Assembly (NCBI GenBank): GCA_003427395.1
Contig: BFEA01000002.1
Coordinates: 10,423,010 to 10,460,179, forward strand
Direction of reading: 5' to 3'
Length of the DNA stretch: 37,170 nucleotides
Origin: Chara braunii
Lineage: Eukaryota > Streptophyta > Charophyceae > Charales > Characeae
Shown here: piece by piece, positions 31,539 through 37,170 of the stretch
How the letters are laid out: the number at the start of each line of letters is the position of its first letter
Numbering within the stretch: the stretch's first letter is position 1
The notes under the pieces: model-generated
Database searches by the model: none
Told to the model about the DNA's origin: nothing
What the model saw: the letters and a program-made list of their open reading frames with translations, nothing else
Made by a program: the position numbers and the translations under genes

Positions 31539-32378
31539 TTCCAATTTTTCCTTCATCTCTCTTATCTGTTTGACTTCCCCATCTACTCTAATTGTAGTCG
31601 AACCTATCTCCTTTACGATCGAACTTCATTTCTGCACCCAAATCATCCCTCCCTCAGATTTAAACCTCTTCCCTCCAACCCATGCTTTCCTACATACGTC
31701 AACAAATCTGACCGATCGGTAATCCTCATACTCAAAAATCACAGGTCGTACCAGCTTAGTTGCGCAAGATCGACTTCTTTTTCTCTCCTTCCTCCCCTTC
31801 CGTTTCTTGACCCTCCCTTGCTTTGGATGTTTTCTTCTTCCTTTTGCGTTCAGAGTAGGTGACCATCGTTGGATAAACACTCTCTCGACTCTCTCAAGAT
31901 CCGGACCAGGGGTAAGGGCGATAGGGAGCTCAATATAGTTAGCATGTCCATGATTACGGAGCCAGCTGTACAGCTTCGAGTTTCGAGTGCTATCCTGATG
32001 TCGTGCTCTATAAGCGTGTTCATCCCATCGTGTTAATAAGCTACGGCTTGTTTGACCAACATAAGTGGCTCGGACTTCAGGATCAATCAGGACATAGACA
32101 CAACCCTTCGGATCTTCCCAATCAGCCAAGTTATTATCTATTAAATCTAACCAATTACCTAAAAACTTAGCACCCCACTGCAGATTCTCCTGAAAAACCA
32201 GCAAAACCAATAAATACTTCAGCACATTCTCAAGAATTCTACGAATCGGTCGGGTCCCTATGGCGGGATCGGCTACCAAAGTTCTCCGTAGTTCCAAATA
32301 CTTACCAAGCTCACTCCACTGGGTGGTTGTTTCGTTGGCCACTACTCCCTGGGTCGGCCTCGGGGACAGGCGGTTCAC
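31539..32378 (-). pseudogene. PLE-2 ORF2, N-terminal part: GIY-YIG endonuclease
   Basis: Starts at MNRLSPRPTQ, overlapping the ORF1 end by 68 bp. GIY strand GCVYVLIDP at residues 92-100, YIG strand ATYVGQT at 104-110, Arg helix SRSLLTRWDEHAY, then VERVFIQRWSPTLN with the conserved Glu at residue 165. A very basic linker follows (KKRKGRKERKRSR). TGA at 31,626 ends the frame, and a one-base shift in a G-run near 31,537 (EGG then MSEMVYLREKALSK) separates it from the RT frame. No CCHH finger. Expected role: target-DNA nicking. Confidence 0.85.
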
Positions 32379-33845
32379 ACGATTCTTCTCGAGGCTCCTC
32401 CCTTGGAACCTCTCTGATCACAATCCCACCGCCTCGGGGTCTGAGTGTAGGTACTCTGGGTGGCTCGGCGTGCGGCACTTCAGTTCTGAAGTACATAACG
32501 TGTAGCTCTACTAGTTCATCGACTGCATCCGGTCTTCCTTTATAGGCAATCCCCGCCTCTTGACACATCTCCTGGATGGTGGGCTTCAGTTTCTTGCCTA
32601 GAAACTTCCGGACGACCTTCCTGAAAGCAGTAGTAGTTGTATAATCGCCCGTTTTCGGGGCGCCTTCCCACAATCTTGATTCCTGGTGCGGGCAATCCAT
32701 GTGCCCGTCGTTTCTTCTTCGTAGTGCATGTAGACGAGGAGACTCCTCCATCCGAGGGGTCAACGGAGGTACCGAGGCTGATGCCCTTCCCACCTTCATG
32801 GGGGATTCGCCTGGTGGACTTGCCTGGCTCATAGGTGCATGCGCCCTCTTCCTTTTCTCCAACCTATCTTCATACGGGTCCTCCTCCTCGTCTTCCGAGC
32901 TTGTAGGCACCATGGAGGCTTTCCCCTTGACCACTTTCTCAGATACCACCGCTTTGCGTAGTCGCTTGTCGACTAACTTCCCAACCTCCTCTTTTAGTGT
33001 CTCTTTCTGATTCGCCTGAAGCATTTTCAGTTTCCACTCCCTGTCTGCCTCCTTCTTTTCTTTCGCTTGTTTCTTCTCTAAGTCTCATCGATTCTTCTCT
33101 TCTCTCGCTGCTCTCTCTTCCTCTCTCCGCTTCTTCTGTTCCTCCGCTTCCTTCATCTCTACTTCACGTCGCTCCTCTTTTTCCATTTGTTTCTTCGTGT
33201 ATAGGCAGACCGCCTTTAGTGATTCCTCCAACTCCTTGCTCATCCCAATCGCGGCTATTGCTTCGACAGGCGTATTTGAGCTACTTGCTGCATCGTTCGG
33301 TTGTCGGTCACCTCCTCCGTTACCTCCATTTCCATTACCCCAGTTTCCTCCATTCCCGCCTCCGCCATTTCCCTAGTTTCCTCCGTTTCCATTCCAGTTA
33401 TTGTCATTCCCACAGTTGCCTCTATTGCCGTTCCAATTACCGCCTCCTCCACGGTTGTTTCCATTCCCTCCACCTTGGTTCTGACGTGGCGCGTTGCATT
33501 CCTGGCGGATATGGCCAAATTGGTTGCAATTGTAGCAACGTGTCGACCTCCTCCAGTCACCACTTCCCCCTCCATTACCACCGCCATTGTTATTTCATCC
33601 TCCGTTGTCGCCATTAGCGTTCCAATTACCATCGTCGTTGTTCCAATTACACTGCCATTGTTCCAATTGCCTCGATGGCCACCACCGTTGTTGCCGTAAC
33701 CTCCTCCTTCATTTTCGTTGTCGCCTCGTCCTCCACCCCCATTCCAATTTCCACCACCGCCATTTCCATTCCAATTGTTCGACCCTCCACCTCCATTTCC
33801 ACCACCACCATTCCAATTTCCATTGTATTCCCCGCCATTCGCCAT
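32311..33845 (-). pseudogene. PLE-2 ORF1: Gly/Asn/Trp-rich CCHC zinc-knuckle protein
   Basis: Starts MANGGEYNGNWNGGGGNGGG and runs through GGN/NWN low-complexity repeats. A one-base deletion near 33,655 shifts the frame, after which NWNNDDGNWNANGDNGG continues. The intact knuckle CYNCNQFGHIRQEC (C-x2-C-x4-H-x4-C) follows at about 33,500-33,540, then more G/N repeats, a coiled coil (KKQMEKEERREVEMKEAEEQ), and a helical domain (KKLKPTIQEMCQEAGIAYK, then GRPDAVDELVELHVMY) before the acidic tail ending at 32,311. In-frame stops: TGA 33,595-33,597, TAG 33,373-33,375 (at a Trp codon) and TGA 33,085-33,087. Likely RNA-binding; the G/N/W region is prion-like in composition. Confidence 0.75.
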
Positions 33846-34064
33846 TGAGCCGGCCACTAGTGCCGGCAGCTACTACCCAAAGCCGCTCCTAGGTGTTGCT
33901 GCTGTAACTTAATGTGTAATCGTCATCGTCGTCTTGAGTGTCACTTAAGGCCTCAAGGACTTCAAACTTCAGAAAGCTTCAAAAGTACTCCGGAAGATGC
34001 TAGACTACAGGGCCACCATAGCTCAGGTGAAAGGCGTCCTGGCCGGTTGCCGATGCCGGTACTC
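33846..34064 (-). other. PLE-2 leader between 5' pLTR and ORF1
   Basis: About 220 bp of non-coding leader with no further feature recognised. Confidence 0.5.
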
Positions 34065-34880
34065 AGTGAGAAAACTGCAGACAAATGGAGTCCACACATC
34101 ACACATAACCATGGTAATCACAGCAAAGTATGCGAGAAACAATCTCAAATCGGTTCTTAATAACCAAATAACAGTGTAGCTCCCCGTCGCCATAGCTTCC
34201 CTCCTCGCCGCCAAAACAGAGTGTAGATCTGAAGAGCGAAGTATCTGGCAAACCCCGACTAGTTTCGACCGTTGCCAGTTAGCGATCTCATCAGGGGGTT
34301 GATTCGAGATGCCTATTCCCTACTGACTAAGCTATTAATACACCTAAGCACTGCCTGTTCGCCAAGTTCCCTCTGAGATAGTACCCGGTTCCTCCTGCTA
34401 TCCTGCGTACCTGGTAAATCGGGCCCAGTTCCTAATCGCAGACCTCGTCCGTAAATATCTGGACTCTCCGAGGGGTTGTCGCACCTGGTCCGAAAATCTC
34501 CTTACAGCACTTTTCCCGCTCTGGCCTCAGGGGGTTCGTCCGAACATTCCGGATCATTACTTATTATTCCCCCAGGGATATCGCCTAAGATTCCGAGTTC
34601 TCGCCCTATGCCCAACTTTGAGGTCACATGTTCGACGCTACCCAGGCTGCTTCGCTCTACTTCAGAGTTCGCTCCTCGTTTTTTTAGGCGTACGATTTAA
34701 GGCTTCATTGCTACCGTGTCCCTACTTCTTCAAGTAAATAACAACCCAGCATCCTACTTCAAACGCCATACTCGACTCACACCCACGCTGCACGTACTCA
34801 GAAAAACCCGGCATAGTCCCATTACACTACTCAGAGTTTACCAGTTATCGCACACTATACACACTCAATCCTCAGTCACC
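34065..34880 (-). repeat. PLE-2 5' terminal direct repeat (pLTR)
   Basis: Homologous to 28,599-29,439. Carries a hammerhead at 34,251-34,300. Differences between the copies are point changes and small indels, indicating decay after insertion. Confidence 0.9.
34251..34300 (-). ncRNA. Type I hammerhead ribozyme, PLE-2 5' pLTR
   Basis: Same structure as in the 3' pLTR: helix I AACCCC/GGGGTT, CTGATGA, helix II GATCG/CGGTC, GAAA, CTAG, cleavage after UC (between 34,257 and 34,256). The copies differ only within the helix II loop (TTAACTGGCAG versus CTAACTGGCAA); every core base and paired position is unchanged. Confidence 0.85.
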
Positions 34881-34889
34881 TATCAGTTG
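34881..34889. repeat. Target-site duplication of PLE-2, right
   Basis: TATCAGTTG, matching 28,579-28,587. Confidence 0.7.
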
Positions 34890-35066
34890 GGCTGCCCGGG
34901 TCACCTTGTTTTCACGGGCGGTCGGTCCGTGCAAGGACCAAGAAAGGTCCCGACAAAAAAAAAACAAAATTCAAAGACAATCCAACAAAACATAAAAGAA
35001 ACTATGTTATTAAAACTTTTTTTTTTTTTTTTTGCGTAATGTGTCCAGGGTCACATCGAAATTTTT
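34890..35066. other. Spacer with poly-A/T runs
   Basis: No gene recognised. CAGGGTCACAT at 35,047 resembles the terminal repeats of the hAT-like elements to its right and may be a solo end. Confidence 0.4.
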
Positions 35067-35109
35067 TAATATATATATATTATACATATATATTTAATAT
35101 ATATATATG
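35067..35109. repeat. (TA)n-rich microsatellite
   Basis: Interrupted TA dinucleotides bordering the left end of the next element. Confidence 0.9.
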
Positions 35110-35111
35110 TA

Positions 35112-35858
35112 CAGGGTAACCGGAGTTCGGGACGGGCCGAATGCCCGAACCTGAACACCCAAACGTATGGGACCCCTTGGAGATGCGTTCGGCCGTTCGG
35201 ACCAAACGCAGACCCAAAAAAAAAAAAAAAAAAAACTCAAAAAACTCTGAAAAAAAGATATATTATGAATAAAAATAAATTAAACAATATTTGCCTGAGC
35301 ATAACATTCAAATTCCTTACCAAATTTAAAATAAAAATAAAATACAGAGAAAAAATACTTATAATAAAAATAATAATAAAAAATATACATATTAAATTTA
35401 TTGAGTGCGCGACCACTTTTACGACACTGCCATCTTTGGCAATTTTTTATTTTTTTTGGCATAGCTAAAATGCCCTGAAAATTTACAGCTGTGTATTTCA
35501 CTTCATGAAAAACCCACTAAAAAAGTTTCAAAAAATAATAGAAGTGTTAAGACCCCGAACTAAAGTGAAAACAAAAAGTAAAAAGTAAAAAAAAATGTGG
35601 GCAAGCACGTTTTGACACTGCCATCTTTGGCGATTTTTAATTCCTATTTGGCTGACCCAAATGACTTGAAAATTTATAGGCAGGTACCTCAATTCATAGA
35701 GAGCTCACAAAAAAACATTCAGGAAAAAAAAAAAATTTAAGGCCCCGAAATAATTTTTAGCGGGGGCCGAATGCCGCCGAGTTCAGACCCCGTACAGGAC
35801 CCCGAACGCCCGTACGTACGGAGGTCGGCCCGAGGACCTCAGTACGTACGAAATGGTG

Positions 35859-35863
<5 letters not shown>
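35112..35863. mobile_element. Non-autonomous TIR element, hAT-like, in a (TA)n site
   Basis: Ends CAGGGTAACC (35,112) and GGTGACCCTA (35,855-35,864) are near-perfect inverted repeats, both abutting TA repeats, so any target duplication (TATATGTA/ATATATAT) is ambiguous. Inside are two diverged tandem units of ~195 bp containing CACTGCCATCTTTGGC, each ending in A-rich DNA and GGCCCCGAA or GACCCCGAA, and a subterminal hairpin CGTACGTAC..GTACGTACG (35,808-35,850). No transposase frame. Confidence 0.55.

Positions 35864-35913
<50 letters not shown>
35864..35913. repeat. (TA)n microsatellite
   Basis: TA run on the right flank of the TIR element. Confidence 0.95.
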
Positions 35914-35915
<2 letters not shown>

Positions 35916-35982
35916 TCAGAAATAGAACTGTCCGGTAAACCGTAGGCAGAGAGAGGGAAGAGGACAACAAACGAGGGGCTGT

Positions 35983-36024
35983 GACAAACTGTTTCGTCGG
36001 AGTTTCACCGACTCATCAGGAGGC
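35983..36024 (-). ncRNA. 5'-truncated type III-like hammerhead ribozyme
   Basis: On the minus strand: GCCTC (helix I 3' half), CTGATGA (36,019-36,013), helix II GTCGG/CCGAC with loop TGAAACT (36,012-35,996), GAAA (35,995-35,992), helix III 3' strand CAGTTTGTC (35,991-35,983). The 17-nt helix II module differs at only four positions from that of the ribozyme at 16,237. The helix III 5' strand, cleavage site and helix I 5' strand should lie upstream, but that position is a (TA)n run (36,028-36,057) and no partner was found beyond it. Predicted inactive. Confidence 0.7.

Positions 36025-36027
<3 letters not shown>

Positions 36028-36057
<30 letters not shown>
36028..36057. repeat. (TA)n microsatellite
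   Basis: TA run abutting the truncated hammerhead. Confidence 0.95.
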
Positions 36058-36059
<2 letters not shown>

Positions 36060-36144
36060 TTGGCCTTAACACGCCGTACCTTTACATGCTCATTTTTTTA
36101 TTTGTCGCTGTAACTCTTAACAATCCACAAAGTTCATTCTCTGA

Positions 36145-36841
36145 GCTAACATCTGGGTAGCACGATGTACGTGTACATGGGTTGCGCGTACATGCGTACA
36201 CATATTTCTATACATGACACGTACGCTCATACACGTACTCCTGTATGTGGGTATACGTAAAAAAAAAAAAAAACCATAAAAAAAACAATAAAACAAAATT
36301 ATGTTATGCAAAATAATATTCCAAACAACTTTTATAGAGACTTATCACAACATTCTATACCAAACTCAAGTTAAAAATCAAAGACTCAAAAAATAAATAA
36401 ATTGAAAAAAAAAACTCTAAAAAAAACATAAAAAATAAATAATTTTTTGTAATAAATATATGTTATGCAAAAACATGATACAAACGAATTTTACCCGAGA
36501 GTCATTCCCGAATTCCCGATCAAATTCGAGTAAGAAATTAAAAACTAAAAAAAAAGGTAATATTATCATAATAATTTAAAAACTGTTTAAAATTATTTTT
36601 TTTTATTTTTTTTTATTTTTAAGTTTTCTTCAATTTTTTTTTTTTTTTAAATCAAGTTTGGTCGGGAATTCGGGCATGACTCCCAAGCAAACGTTGTTTG
36701 TATCATTATTTTGCATAACATACGTTTTTTTTTGTTTTTTTTTTTTTCTTAACGTACACCTACGCGGGATTTGGGGTTCATACGCATATGTCGAAATACG
36801 TAAGCGTGCGTATGCGTACGGAGTGCTACCCAGGCTGACAT
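36145..36841. mobile_element. Non-autonomous hAT-like foldback element with 8-bp target duplication
   Basis: Perfect 11-bp terminal inverted repeats CTGGGTAGCAC (36,153-36,163) and GTGCTACCCAG (36,823-36,833), flanked by GCTAACAT and GCTGACAT, an 8-bp duplication with one mismatch. Complementarity extends inward: TATGTTATGCAAAATAAT on the left recurs inverted near 36,710, and GAATTCCCGA is also present in both orientations. A second direct copy of the TTATGCAAA block lies at about 36,462. No transposase frame, so a MITE-like derivative. TIR and 8-bp TSD fit the hAT superfamily. Confidence 0.7.
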
Positions 36842-37033
36842 ATTTATGCAAATGACCCTGTAAGTACCAGACATGTTTTGTTTGTCCCTCCACATGTACA
36901 AAACTCACTAATTTTGTCTCTGGGCTGGGGCAGCCCATGATGGGACAGAGCAAAAATGATTGTCCTTACATGTCATCCTACGCCCAAATGCGGTTGGATG
37001 ATGTATTTCTTTAGGTAAAACCAACTCAATGTT

Positions 37034-37074
37034 TCTCTCTCTCTCTCTCACACACACACACATACATATACACA
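37034..37074. repeat. (TC)n(CA)n microsatellite
   Basis: TC run followed by an interrupted CA run. Confidence 0.9.
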
Positions 37075-37103
37075 GACACAATATATCACACTGCAAGTAC
37101 TCT

Positions 37104-37106
<3 letters not shown>

Positions 37107-37170
<64 letters not shown>
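37107..37170. repeat. (TA)n microsatellite at window end
   Basis: Uninterrupted TA dinucleotides to the end of the window. Confidence 0.98.

Larger units (their letters stand above)
28588..34880 (-). mobile_element. PLE-2: hammerhead-bearing Penelope-like retroelement
   Basis: A full-length but inactivated 6.3-kb element on the minus strand. Order in sense direction: pLTR with hammerhead (34,880-34,065), leader, ORF1 (Gly/Asn/Trp-rich, CCHC knuckle, coiled coil), ORF2 (GIY-YIG then RT), pLTR with hammerhead (29,439-28,599), simple tail (CTCACTCACTCTCACTCT type), target duplication. ORF2 is clearly homologous to PLE-1 along its length, but pLTR and ORF1 N-terminus are unrelated, so it is another family of the same clade. 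Lesions: a frameshift and three stops in ORF1; a frameshift and four stops in ORF2. Confidence 0.85.

Noticed and set aside
33255-33617. Ser/Pro- and Leu-rich plus-strand frames over PLE-2 ORF1
   Set aside because: Antisense shadows of the Gly/Asn-rich repeats.

Overview
The window is eukaryotic nuclear DNA, repeat-dominated and poor in intact genes. Pointers are spliceosomal splice-site motifs, many microsatellites ((ATT)n, (TA)n, (TG)n), long A/T homopolymers, an N gap inside a poly-T run, and several classes of degenerate transposable element. Element content (a Penelope-like retroelement with an N-terminal GIY-YIG nuclease and a CCHC first ORF, plus a compact type III hammerhead) would fit a green-lineage genome such as a charophyte alga. 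That assignment is inference only.

Layout. 1-5.7 kb: simple repeats, three (ATT)n-tailed retroposon-like blocks, a GTGGC/GCCAC hairpin minisatellite, and a run of consecutive stem-loops at 4.52-4.90 kb. 5.77-6.39 kb: a large imperfect inverted repeat whose arms carry tRNA box-A-like sequence. 6.8-11.9 kb and 13.4-18.1 kb: two diverged, same-orientation copies of one ~5 kb unit. Its minus strand shows a conserved TATA box, a conserved splice acceptor with a conserved coding segment, an internal minisatellite and, upstream of the TATA box, a dense array of perfect short hairpins. An uncharacterised frame-broken minus-strand ORF cluster (12.2-13.2 kb) lies between the copies. A compact, apparently complete type III hammerhead ribozyme sits at 16,237-16,292. 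18.1-21.5 kb is AT-rich with no recognisable gene.

21,569-27,218 (+) and 28,588-34,880 (-) are two Penelope-like retroelements (PLE-1 and PLE-2) in opposite orientation, 1.4 kb apart. Each has direct terminal repeats (pLTRs), a CCHC zinc-knuckle ORF1, an ORF2 with the order GIY-YIG endonuclease then reverse transcriptase, a short simple-repeat 3' tail and a target-site duplication. They share no pLTR sequence and differ in ORF1 architecture, so they are different families of one clade. Both are dead, with several in-frame stops and frameshifts each. Both PLE-2 pLTRs encode a type I hammerhead ribozyme on the sense strand with a self-complementary CUAG helix III. 35.1-36.9 kb holds two non-autonomous hAT-like TIR elements and a 5'-truncated sister of the 16-kb hammerhead.

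The central system is a domain-permuted, ribozyme-bearing Penelope-like retroelement lineage. ORF1 is the probable RNA-binding protein, GIY-YIG the target nickase, the RT makes cDNA, and the hammerheads would cut pLTR-containing transcripts to unit length. The hairpin arrays next to conserved TATA boxes are the least explained signal.
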